Of a stretch of 64,000 bases of DNA, positions 11,301 to 24,225 are shown piece after piece (positions within the stretch are counted from its first letter, which is position 1; every line of letters begins with the position of its first letter). Origin of the DNA: Strongylocentrotus droebachiensis (taxonomy: Eukaryota; Echinodermata; Echinoidea; Camarodonta; Strongylocentrotidae); assembly GCA_035222895.1 (NCBI GenBank), contig JAVYIG010000040.1, forward strand, positions 682,001 through 746,000, read 5' to 3'. Made by a program: the position numbers and the translations under genes. Under the pieces are notes generated by a model. That model did not search any database. It saw only the letters and a program-made list of their open reading frames with translations, and was not told where the DNA came from.

Positions 11301-14300
11301 TTATCAGTGTCTGTGATATGGTGTATAATGAAGCCCTAAAAAAAATGTGCTTCAAAATGATCATGAAGTGCCTCAAAAAAGTACAAATCTTTGAGTGACC
11401 GGTTTTACCGTACTTATTTCCCTAATGTAGTGTAGTGTAATAAAAAACGTTAGGAAAACGAACAAATGAAATTTCGATTTCCAATCATAAATATCTTGAT
11501 AATCAGACAGGCGATCGGCTTGTAAAAGTCATGGGATTCCTGACTGACCTAAAGGTTTATAAATTATGATTGCAGCATGAGCTAAATCCAGGATTTTGTT
11601 TCATAATCTGAGGCAATGTTACAGAGTCACTTTAAGTATAATGCCACCTCGCATAAACCTAGTTTTTTAACTCCATTGAACACTAAGTCCAACATTCCTC
11701 CGGATTAAACACATTAAAAATGCTAAAATACATCGAAAAATGCGTGAGAAAAAGTTAAAAGCGCATCAAACATGAATACATGTCCTTCCCTTTGAAATGT
11801 ATGTCAAATTGTCATTTGTATCATTCTTATTGTAAATTAAATACATTAAGGAATGGTGCTGTAAAGTTTAGTACCTCCCTGGACACCAGGTAGTTAGATT
11901 GAAAAAGGAGAAGAAAATCACTAGCATAATGAATGCAGTATACCCTACTCTTTAAAGATTAAGCCAGAAGCACACATAAATGTAGGAATAATGCAGTAGC
12001 TTTTGATAAGATAGATGTGTAGGTAAATGCCTCAAAAGAAACATTTAACATGGGCCCTCAAGGCCTAGAGAAGACTTTTTAGTACAGAAGTCACAGTGGT
12101 CCCAAGAGGTTTGAAAATGGCCTATAGCTTAAGTGCGGACCCTTTTTACCATTAGGTAATACAACAGAATGTTCACATAATGTTCCAGCTGTAATGGTTT
12201 CAAGCAGAAGAAGATTTTGACATCTAGAATCTTCAGTAATTTGTGCACTTTGACAAGATACATGAATGCAGAATTATTGCTTACCAGACACACGTACCAA
12301 TTATGAGCGTATGTAATCATCGTGCATTTATCATCACAAATTGCTGGATTAACTATTTTGCGGCAATTGGAGGGGAGTTTGTGACGTGAAAGGCTGGCCG
12401 AAACGTTAGCCCAGTTGATTGCAGTAATTAGCCCCATAGAGGGGTTGGAGTGAATGAGGGTAGCAGTAATGGGGGGATACAAGGCCCCTCTCTTTGGGCT
12501 ATTGAGGCAAACCTTGGTCCCTTTCACTGGCTTTCTCTATCCCCTCGGTGATTCTTTGAAAAGGAGCGAGGTTTGATGGGTGCCGATGGCTTCTTGCTTT
12601 ACAATGAAAAGAGGGTTGACCTGAAGAGTGTGACGGCACACACTCAGAATACATCAAACCTGCAATTAAAGCTAAACAATCTTTCGGGTGTTTTTTTTTC
12701 CTTCTTCAAAAATGCATGAAAAGGATTCTTTCCCTACTCTTCTTCTAAAATGAGGCCGGAGAATAAATTTGGCTATATGAGGGTATTCTCCTTGACCAGA
12801 GAGAATGAACAGTAACAAAAAACTTTGGTTTTGGATGAGTCATTATAAAAACAGTCATTATCAGGTCCACAAAGGAGAGAATTCGCTAATTTTCCATCTT
12901 TGGTTCCCAAGATGAAGGAATATGGCATTCTGTCACATTTACTGCCCATTAGTTGCACATTAAAACTTTTTGAGGCAATTCCACTGGTGTGGAGCCATTG
13001 TGCGACGTGATAAATTAATATCATTTGATAAGTCTCGAGTTTAGATTGGAATGTAAATATTTTTGGCAAGGCTTGACCACTGACCTTCCTCCATGGCCTG
13101 TCGGAGGAGTTTCTCCACGAACGCTGCCCTCTCATCGATCTGCTTCTGCTCTCGATCCAGAGCCGAGTATTCACCCAGGATGTACTCGCTTGTCTCTTGC
13201 AGTTCCTGTGGTTTCGATGGGAAGATAGAATTAGTTCTGTGAGCAATGACTGATTGCACAGGAATGCAACTCTACATAAAAGCTAAACTGATGAGTTGGC
13301 ACATCATACATTCGGTCTATCGAGAGCGAGAAGGATGTTAATGCTGTGTTAAAAAGTAAAGAAGTTAATGCCCTTCTGGCTCTCAACAGATGCTATGGTC
13401 CTGTACATCAACGATCATGCATTCTAAAGGACATAACTGCCATTGAACAACACACAGATCTGTCCCTGGAAAACATACCTGTTACATTGTACATTAATAA
13501 CACTGACCAAATGACTCATGTTTCTTTCATAACATCCAACATTTACAAATATTAAGATTTTATTGGATATTTAGGGTTGCTGAAATAAGAAGTTGTTATC
13601 ATTCATAAAGTCAAAGATGGGGAAAGAAAACTGGAATAACAATCGGAATAATAATAAGAACTGGGAAAAGCAAAATCATCACTCAAATGCAAGAAAGGTG
13701 TTAACTACCTCTTCCATAAGGTCTTCTGTTCCTTCTTTACTCTTCTCCGTCTCATGATCCTTCTCTTCCGCATCTTGAATCTCTTCTTTGACCTGTCCAT
13801 CTGGTGTCCTGGCTTCATCTGAAGGGTCATCTGGGGTCTTGGCTGAAAGTATGAGGGTACAAGAGTAGTGATCACATTGTGTTTAATATAGCAAGGCATT
13901 TATCTACATTTCCCTTTCTTCACCCAGGTGAAGTACATGGGTACCAGATAGGAAGAAATTCCTTGAATGTTTAAATGCCTCATAGTAGCTCAGCTGCAGG
14001 TGGGGATAATTGGTATCCTTTGAAATAGTAATTACTAGTGTATAAATCCAATAATTATATTCAGTAACTTACATATTTAGTTTCAAATAAATCTGTATAC
14101 CTCAGGGGTGTAAAATAATTAAAATAATTTGCAAATTATAGCTCCATTCCAAAAGTGCTAACGTTAATTAGACAAATGGACTGGGTACCACTACGGTTTG
14201 ACTTTGGTGCTACAGGGAATATTATCTCATGGATATCTATTTATTCAAGAGCTTCTTACTGACAGGGAAACTTGTATTCATACTTTTAATGAAATTCACA

Positions 14301-17300
14301 ATTAATATTAGGTTAGCTATACAAAATTATATGCCATCATGTCCCTAATGCATTAATGCTGATTATGATTAACACATAAAACAGCTCCTTAATCCACTCC
14401 GAACACAGATGATCTCTCATTAAAAGTCCATTTTCATCTGCCCAAGTTGACAAAGACATCCAGCATGTATTGTTTCACTATTTCCACAGTCACTTTGAAG
14501 TTTTCCGATCTCGTATGAACCAAGAGAAAGGTCATCCATCATACTCGCACCACAACTGACCACCAGTCCATCTGGACAGAGAGTCAATTCAGAGATAACC
14601 ATCCATACAATCACCAGCCACACCCCACACAAGTCTTTCCTTTAATACAAGCTAACCTTTTCTCTGTACGGGCTGGACCAAATTGGTGAAGGATTGAAGC
14701 GGCGTCTTGACCGCGATATTGCCCTTGGTCAATCCCTTGGCGAGTTGATTGTCGTCGGGGCTGACCGGCGGCGTAGGTTGGTCAGGGCTGGCTAGAGGCT
14801 GTCCAGCTGCTCCTGTCTTCTCACCTAGGAAGTGATAAGAATATCATGTAATGGGCTATCCTAGGCAGACTGGGCTGCTCATGATCATATCAAAGCTATG
14901 TGGTTGATGAGGTGTTAGGATGGGGTGTGATCTTCACAGGGAACCTCTTGATATGACATTGACTGATCAAAGATACATTTGTCATGAACATAGTTGAGAT
15001 TGATATTAATCTTATCCAATTTGTAACAGAATACAAGGAATAATACAACAGATATTGATATCAAAGATATCGTTTAATGTGATATTGGGCATGTCAACTT
15101 CCTTAATTTGAACTTGTTTACACAAAGCATCATCTAAGACTAACCTTATAAATACAAATTAAAATCTAATTATAATATATTTTCTTTAGTAGACAGAGCG
15201 CAAATTGACAAACACAATGCCATTTTTGAGCACCTGCTTTATGTTCATTTTTCTATCATTTTCCAAATTTCTCTAACTGCTCTCTAGTGAAAATTAAGGT
15301 TCATACCTTCAATCATTAGCATTCTTTAATATCTTGTGTTCCCTTTAAAAACTACGACTACTGGTACAAATAAGCAGGGATTAGAGCACTTGATAACTAC
15401 CCGGTAGCCCATGCCTCCCAACATTTAACATTTGAAATAAATGGAGCCACTTAAGGTTTAAAATCTTATGGTAAAAAATGTCTGATGAATTTGGAAAAAG
15501 AAAACCTGACAAATGTCAACTTATATAATTCATTGTGTTGGTTTGTTTTACCGTTTTTGTTTAAATGAAAGATTACAATGTGCCCAAATTCTTTCTAAAC
15601 ATTTATATTTTCATATTGCAGTAAGTTGTTAATCATTCCAACCAAGCTCCCAATAATGTTAGATATATTAATTTTACCCTCTTTAAAGCCAACTAAAAGA
15701 AATCTACTATTTCCTATCATAATCCCAATGAAAAAACAAACAAACAAGGTTATGCGGGTGATTCTCTCCAATGTGTCACATACAACACATGACTTTTTAC
15801 CAGTTTATTTCATTAAATAATGAATGATCACTGAATAGTGGTTTCTTGTGGTACATCACTAACATTATTCCACCATCAAGTCAAGATATTTTTCATTTTT
15901 AAATAAGATAAATGGAAAATGTCATATGTCAAAAAGAACACACTGCACAGAATCAACCGATAACTATTTGGAGTACATTTTAAGATAACTTCCACCATAA
16001 TGATCTATGTATGGTCCTGTCCAATATGATACATCTCCATGATACAAGTAGTCGCATGTATAAAACTTGATACGGTATATCATTTCTCTATTTAAAATCA
16101 TACCAGAAATTCTATCACAGCTCAACAAACATTATATTTTCCATCATTTTGGATTCATGCATGAATCGGCGGCATCCAAAATCATAAGCTACATTTATTC
16201 TTGTTCCCCTACAGCTGGATTGGATTTTTTGTTTTAGTTTCTGGTGCATGTCATGTTCAATTCAGACAAAGAAGAGGAGAAATACAATTAACTACACATA
16301 TTTCACTGTAAATTTGTGTGTGTGCACAATATCTGCAGGGAAAAGATATTCATCAGTTTTAATAACATCAAAATAGCACAATGGCAAGAAATGTTTATAA
16401 CAAGAACATACATGTATATCTATAGACAAGAAATACATAAAAGACTAAATTTCCTACAAAATAGCTTTCTTTATAAAGGGGTAATGCAAAATAATTCATA
16501 TTTATCTTAATCTAAATGTGCTTTGACAATAAACTGGAACTTAATCAGACAAAGAATTGTGAGGGAAATGTGAGTCGGGTCACAAATCATATTACAAAAC
16601 TAGCAGCTAAGCTGTACTGGCATTATAAAGAATAATGGAATCATTTATCACCACCATATTAGAGAAATAAAGAGAGACATAAAAAGGAGAGAGACACAGG
16701 GAAAGACAGACAGAGAGGGAGAGAACAAGAATGACAGAATGACAGAGAATGACACAGAGAGCCAGATACAGCGAGAGACAGAGAAAGAGAGGGAAGAAGG
16801 AAGAGAGAGAGAACGAGAGAGAGAAAGAGAGAGAGAAAGAGAAATAGAGAGATAGATAGATAAAAATAAAAAGAAAGGCAAAATATTTAAATTGAGAGTG
16901 GTGAAAAAATTAACTCATGCATCCGTGTTGTTGCTTGCAAATACACTTTAACAACTAAATATAAATGTACAATCATTTTAGTGCATTTACTGTAATACAG
17001 AAAAGAATAAGAAACACTGTTAATTCTAGCTAACGTGGTGAAAAATCTTCTACCTCCCGTTCACATAATTATCTTTAAATTGTTAGACAATCACAAGAAT
17101 TATTTTAAATGAGATACATATATATGAATATTCATGCCATTAGATTTTCTTCTTAAAAGATAAGTGGATTATGTGAATTACTGGAATGGATTAGTTTAAT
17201 TGGACTTAAATATTTGTCCTATGTGGATGGATGAACACATGCAACTCAATGCTGGGAAGCCTCGGTCACTTCATATAAAATTAATGATTATTACATGCAG

Positions 17301-20300
17301 GGGTAATGTTGTTACATATGCATTCTGTGGAAGGAAACCACCGTAAATTAAATCCTGGAAAATTGTGCAACAAGTAAGAGCATCGACACTGGATTATTTG
17401 TTACCCAAATGTAACCATGGTTACAAGGCAATTCCAATCTTTGGAAGAATAATCAGAGAAAGGTGATGATAAAAATTTGATAGAAGGACAAATGTTAAGA
17501 AAGTTACTAATGTTTGAAATCTCAGATCAGTAGGTAACATCAGTCTTGATGCTGTACTCAAGATTAATTATGGATAGTATACACACAAAAGTTGTAATAG
17601 AAAAAAAAGATCCAAAATTTAGAAATATCATATTTTTGTCAATTTTTGTATTGGAATGAATGGAGAATAGTCAAAGCTCATACATGTATCACTGTGACAT
17701 TACTGATTTACTGTTTTCAAATTATAATATCGTCTGCTTGGAGTTACAAGAAAGTTAATTTGTATACAACACTATTATGCCTCCACAAAGACAATATGTA
17801 TTGTGAAAGAAAATGTCATCAATTTAGAACTTCCTCATTATCTATCAAATTTTGTTCAGACTTTCACCAATCATTCTGTGCTTCAGAGGAACTTACTTTC
17901 AAGATTGGAATCCCCCCCCCCCAAGGATATATCATCTGTTTGGAGCCAGAGGGGCCTTAATTCCTATACTGTAACACAGAGTTAAAGGTAAAGACCAGTA
18001 TTGGAAACGCCCCAATTTCAAAAAATGAAATGGAAGCTCTCATTACCAATCATGTGAAAGAATATGTTTTGACTAATACATGATGATAACAAATTTGCCG
18101 GGAAACCGCCTACTAATTGATATATTTGGTAAATTTGTTTCTCTCATGGTCGTGTGAGAGATATAGGGTAGTCCCATATACATCTTTCTGTGTATAGTGC
18201 TTGTAACTTTACGAAGAATGGGCCAAATTTCTTATCATTTTGATGGTTCCAGAACCTTGCAGATGCTAGTTGCTAGATGATCAACCTTTTCTGATCGATT
18301 CCACAACGTTTCTTTCACAATGCAATCGCATGAACATTACTGGTCTTTACCTTTAACTCCGTTCTGACTCCAAACATATATTTCCTGAATCGGTTTATAA
18401 AGTAATAATGAAACAAAGTCATGTTGTATAGAACATGAGGCTGTGTCAATATAGTCCAAATGTGTAGAATTTCATAGGTTATGAAACAAATATTCTTTGG
18501 TTTGTTATTGTTGATATTTTTTCTCACAAACTAATACAAAAATGAAGTCCTTGCTACCTACTTTTGTGCATCATTTGTAGACCTAATGCATTTTATATTA
18601 AACACATTTTGTATGAGATATTGTTTCCGGTGTTTGTTGTTTGTCTATAAAATGGCTTCTCTCAGGCAGCAACACGTGACAATTTCTCCGGTTTGCTTTC
18701 AGTTTCTGGACCTCCCCATGAAAGTCTTAAAACTACACCATAAATTATACCCTTTTAAAAAACATGTTGTTTTTGTCTTCTGCATGAAAGAAATAACAAT
18801 AACACTCTGTAAGAAATCCCATTTAATGAATTCTTGTTTTCAAATGTGACAAGAAATGTATCATAGTATGATATGAACGATACCTGTGAATCATAGAACC
18901 ATATTATATAACTTTCGGATAATGATATAGCCATATTATGTCATATTACCCATCTAGGTTGTGCACGTAGGTTTGTTTATAATGTCCCACACCATGCATG
19001 TATACATAATGAAAATTTGAATGAAAGATGAATATATCTTAGAGCTGCATCATTTAAAATATGACTGCACCAAAAACACATGTTGGCCTATGACTATGTT
19101 TAATTTTCTATTAATATAAACCAACAATACCAAATGCCTGCTAGTTAAACGCCTGCTGATGGCTACTGCACAATACTGGGTAATTCAATTTCCGACATTT
19201 CATTCTTGTAATGCTAATCGTGACATAACCTCTCAATAGAATCTAAAGCTTTCCTTGTCGATATATTAAAGTTACAGCGTGACAGGGTTTTGCACAAGGG
19301 CTATAGTGAATACACTATATTGACAATACTGGATGGTGATAAATGCTGAAGCGAAATAAACTGAGAATGGGAGCACATGCCATGGTTAATAAATATCTTA
19401 CCACACTGACCACCATATTGATAAAAGTTGTAACCAAGACCTAAGGCAGGCAGGCAGGGAATGTATAGGGATAACAGAAAATCTAAGTTGATTTCATCAA
19501 AACAACAGAAAAAAAATAATGAGATTAATAACAGAAACATCAAACAAAAGTTGAATGGAAGATGTGTTTGTTACCATAGGAACAATGAGATAGAGAGAAA
19601 TAGATTAGAAAGACATATAGAAATATCGAGTGAAAATGAATTCTTGAGTTTATTCAATTATTTAAGTGTCGGCATAAGATGAAATAAAATAAACATGAAT
19701 TCAAATATGTATAATTATGAATAATATTGATCAAATAGAGCAAACGTAATAAAATCTATTATCTATTTATGAACTCAAAGTACACTAGACTGCACTCATT
19801 AAAATAGTTATAAAGTGTACTATATCAAGTTTGCAAACACATGCAATGACATGAGCAATGACGGTAAAAAACAGATTAAAACTCAATCTCATTATACTCC
19901 AATAGTTGTGGTTTGAGTTAACAACATAGTGCTAATGAGGACTGTGAATCACTCTCCATAAATCACAATATTTTCAGAATTGATGGAAGTCCTAAACTAG
20001 ATAGTTGATAAAAACACTGTCCTTGATGCTATTTCTATCATTTGAGAAAAGAAAGAGGAATGGCAAGGTCAAGCGTTGTGTCCAAAAGGACTGGCTAATG
20101 GGATTTTTATGGCCTGTGTCAAAGACTATTATAAAATATCTTTTAATTGAAGAAAAAAAACATCTTTTAGATACCTTGGATACTTGTGAATATCTACATT
20201 CCATAGTAAAAATAAAAGTTTATATATATTTACTAGGATAATTACATTCATGTCTATTTTTTATCTGACTCAATTTTTATTTGATTCCATCAAAAGTTGT

Positions 20301-23300
20301 GCTCATTTCTGCCTTTCCAAAATAATAGGCAAATCCTATTTATACATTTATAAATTAAACAAAACAACACCTAAACAAAAAACTTTGCCCATGTATTGTT
20401 TTACTTACTGGTATACTCTTTTATCGTCATTTTATAACTTTAACGTAGCTATATTTTCCTCACAACAGAAACTATGCCACATTTGTTCTTCATTCAAGAT
20501 CGATGAAATCTTCTTTATTTGTTATTTTAAAAAAGAAGAAGAAAGAGAATACAGGACAGCAAGCTCCAACTTTTAGTATAAAGATTGGAAAAATTTGGCA
20601 ACCCAGTGTACATTTCTCACGACACCTACCGGTAGCCCTACATCCCAAGGGTACATGAAACATTTCTTTAAATGGAGGGCCTGGTAATCTGGTATAGAAC
20701 CAAACATCACTACAGAGCTTCTCAAGTCACTAGTCCAGCTAATCTCTTCACTCCATTCACACCCACAATTTGGTGCACCTTTCCTCACTCTTTTGTCAAG
20801 CGAAAGCCCTATAAGTAGCTAGTACAAGTCCCCAAAAGAATGAATGAAAGAAGAAGAAGGAAAAAAATGCAGCATCTGAAAGTGCTGGATGACACTGTAG
20901 TGTCTCTGTTCTATCACTTCGTTCTTTTCATCCCGCTCTTCCCCCCTTCCATGGAAAGTTTCCGTCCCATTTTCTGAATGGAGGTGGTACTGAGCGTTCC
21001 CGTTGGAATGTCGGAATAGCTGGGAATCAAACAATGCGCCTCTCTCATCAAAGAGAGTCGCTCCATTCTCCCCAGTAAATCTGATAAGATTTGTACGATT
21101 TAGAGAGGCTAATACTGGTTATGTGAAGCTGTCCTATTCAAATGTAGCAGTTACAACTACTTTTGCAGCACACTCCAGGCAATTGAAATCTCCAGGGGAC
21201 GCCCTACACTCGTAGCAATTCAGCTCATTCAGAAAATCCTCTACATAGTCTTCACATTTATCCATGTTCTTTAATACAGGGTGCTTCGGGAATAAGAATT
21301 ATGCTAGTATTCTCACCATGGTGAAAATTTCATTATCCTAATATAAATTTTTAATGTTCCAATAAATGTTATAACTCTTTCAAAGAGTACAATGAAAGCA
21401 AAAGAAGTGTTGGTCAAGGCCATTAATTTGGTGAAAATTATTTTTTTAAATTATTATTTGATTTGTCTCAAAATAAATCTTTTGTTTTTCTTGGCGTGTT
21501 TGATAGACATGTGAAAAACAAATATTCAATGAGTCATGGACCATGACCATCTATAAATTCCACATTTCACTGTAATTTTCTCGGGTATCTTCCTATCTAT
21601 AACATTTTTAATGGACTAATTTTGCATTGCTAAATGTCTTCAGTAATTCACCCTTTTGCAAACAAGTAACAAAAAATATGAAAAGAAGAATTCAATTTAT
21701 TGAACTCTACAGTTACATTTCATGCATAATATGATACCGAATATGTTCATCCAGTGCATTAAAAATACACCTCCCACACTCTCAAACACACTTTACAAAG
21801 CCATGCTTCAAATGTTCACTTTTGCATAATAGAGAAAGATTACATGTGTCATCCTTCTGGATAATAAATCTAAAAAGTGCTTTAGTCTTCTTTTTCCTGT
21901 TTCTAATCCTCCCTCCTCTTCATTTTTGTTTCATTTCCTTCTTTATTTCTTTGTTGATAATGATCAATGGTTTCCTTTAACCAGAGGAACAGTGTTCTCC
22001 CACGTTTTAAAATCTCATTAATATCCATGCAGAAAATAAGTAGTTTAATTATGTTTTCAAGACTATAAAAAACATCAAAATTATTGTTTATGTTTTCTTG
22101 GTTTCTTGTGCTATTAAGTACTGCTATAATACCTCAATCTGTATGCTAAGAGTACATTTCTTTTTAGGTGATAATACCATATTTTTATGAAGCAATATAG
22201 AACATAAATACATTGAAACATCTGTAAATGTATTTACTATTAATATTTTTACTATTAATGTACTAATACACAATCAAGAACAGAAGGAAATTATACAAGT
22301 TAATGAAAGCAAAGAGTTTGGTTAATATCAAAGAACTGTCAAACGACCAAAAGTAAATGTGATATAAACTGAAGAAGTTAAATCATTCCTTACAAAAAAT
22401 CATACACTTTCAAAGTAAATCATATCAGAATATAAAAATATTAAGGATTTGTTAAAGAGTAGATGTGATTTACACTGAGTAAATTCAACCACACCTTACA
22501 AAAATGATACACTTTCAAAGTAAATTATATCAGAAAAATATGTTGAAATATGCATAATAAAGATTTATTTCATGAGCCATACAGCAATCAAGAGGAGTTT
22601 GATGAAAAGAAAGAGCTTACCTATCGTGGCCTGCTCTTTGACGGCTTGTGCCATCTCATCGATACCTTCAATCTGGGGTTTATTGATGCTTCCGCGAGCT
22701 TCTGCTATTAACTTTCTTGCTCTTACTTTCAAATCTTCTTTCCGCTTTTCTTCCTCCTGGTTGATAACATATATAGAGAATTAGTATAAATGTAAAGTAT
22801 TTCCAATGTTCACCATCACTTGTAAATCCAATGTAAAGCATCATGCAGATCACATTGAGATGTTTTATACAAGGATAACAATTAATGGGATTTTGATGGA
22901 CAATAACATTTCAACTAAAATAAATACATAAATAGCAAAATTGCCATACTATGATGATGGTGATGATGATGCTGATGGAGAATTTTCAAGACATAAAGAT
23001 TAAAATTAATAATTGTTCATGCCAATTAAAAATGAAAAATGAAAATTATTGAAAGCATATACAAACTGAATCACTTTAACATGTGCAAATTTTGGAATGA
23101 ATTGATATGATAGATTTATTTAATTGGCCAATAAACAAATATAGTACTTCCCCAAAATTATTCACACCCTTAAAGCAAGCAACAAAAATATCCATTCTGA
23201 GATGAAATAACAATTGGCGACAAGACACACTGCAACTACAAATATTCATCTTCCTATTCCTATATCACAGGTATACAATTTCACAAACAAACAAAAGCCT

Positions 23301-24121
23301 GAAGAAAAAACACACCACAGAACATGAATCAAACAAGTCATAAGAGGCAACACAGTATCTGTACCACTTTTGGAATATACTTAATCTCTTGAAATAATCA
23401 ATTCATTTGACTAATGCAAACATTATAAAATTTCATTCATATAATTCATGTGTACGAAATGAATACAAAAAATGAATTGCCATTGATAGCAAACCAGAGT
23501 CAGTTGCAAATCACTCCACTATTAAAATCCCAATTGTGTTTAAAAATTGAAAGCATGTTCCAGATTTCAAACAAGTCTCCTGACACAATACAAGAAAGTG
23601 CTTTTAAAATCCAGTATATAGTTCACATTCAGCAGATATGATATAAGCAGAGAGCAATTGACACAGAAAAGAATGGCATAAGAAGATCACACATTTTCCA
23701 TGTATTTGAGCTGGGTATTATGTGCAAAAATAGACCCAATTTGTTGCTACTACTTTGAAAATAACAAATGCGCAACACTTTGCACTTTCCATCAATGAAA
23801 GTTTGCCATCTGGACTTTCAAGATATGAGTAAAGGGGAAGGTCAAATTAATACAGAAAAGTTACTTGATGTTCCTGACTGTATGGGAATAAGAATTAAAT
23901 CTCTTCGACCTCTAAGACAAATTTCTTTGGCCTACATCTTGATATTTCTATCTTTCTATCTTTTTTCCCCCAAAAAATGAAGGCAGCTGTTTGTTTCAAA
24001 TCCCACATCATGCTCTCTTTTAGCCTAACATTCAGTCTGGGCAATTATATTTTTCATTCCTTCTCATTTAAATTGTATTTAATCTCACCATCTCCTCCCC
24101 CCCCCCCCCCTCTCACCATCT

Positions 24122-24180
<59 letters not shown>

Positions 24181-24188
24181 TTCTCTCT

Positions 24189-24225
<37 letters not shown>

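Larger units (their letters stand above)
8667..13708 (-). other. EHBP1: EHBP1 introns 15 and 16
   Basis: Intron 15 (13708-13206) holds a palindromic repeat copy at 13313-13396. Intron 16 (13084-8667) holds a degenerate tandem array at about 9050-9760, a 374-bp tandem duplication (9762-10509) and a MITE copy (10433-10559). The remainder, including 10560-13084, shows nothing that I can assign. Confidence 0.75.
14825..22620 (-). other. EHBP1: EHBP1 intron 13 (7.8 kb)
   Basis: Mostly unremarkable AT-rich DNA. Notable contents: a palindromic repeat copy split by a TTAA-target MITE (17925-18385), a GA-rich tract at 16662-16860, and poly-C at 17909-17920. No exon-like open frame with splice sites was recognised. 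Confidence 0.75.

Noticed and set aside
11160..11660. Possible MITE with CTTAAAG ends
   Set aside because: Ends are alike over only a few bases (TTAAAGG...; ...CACTTTAAG), and no clear target duplication was found.
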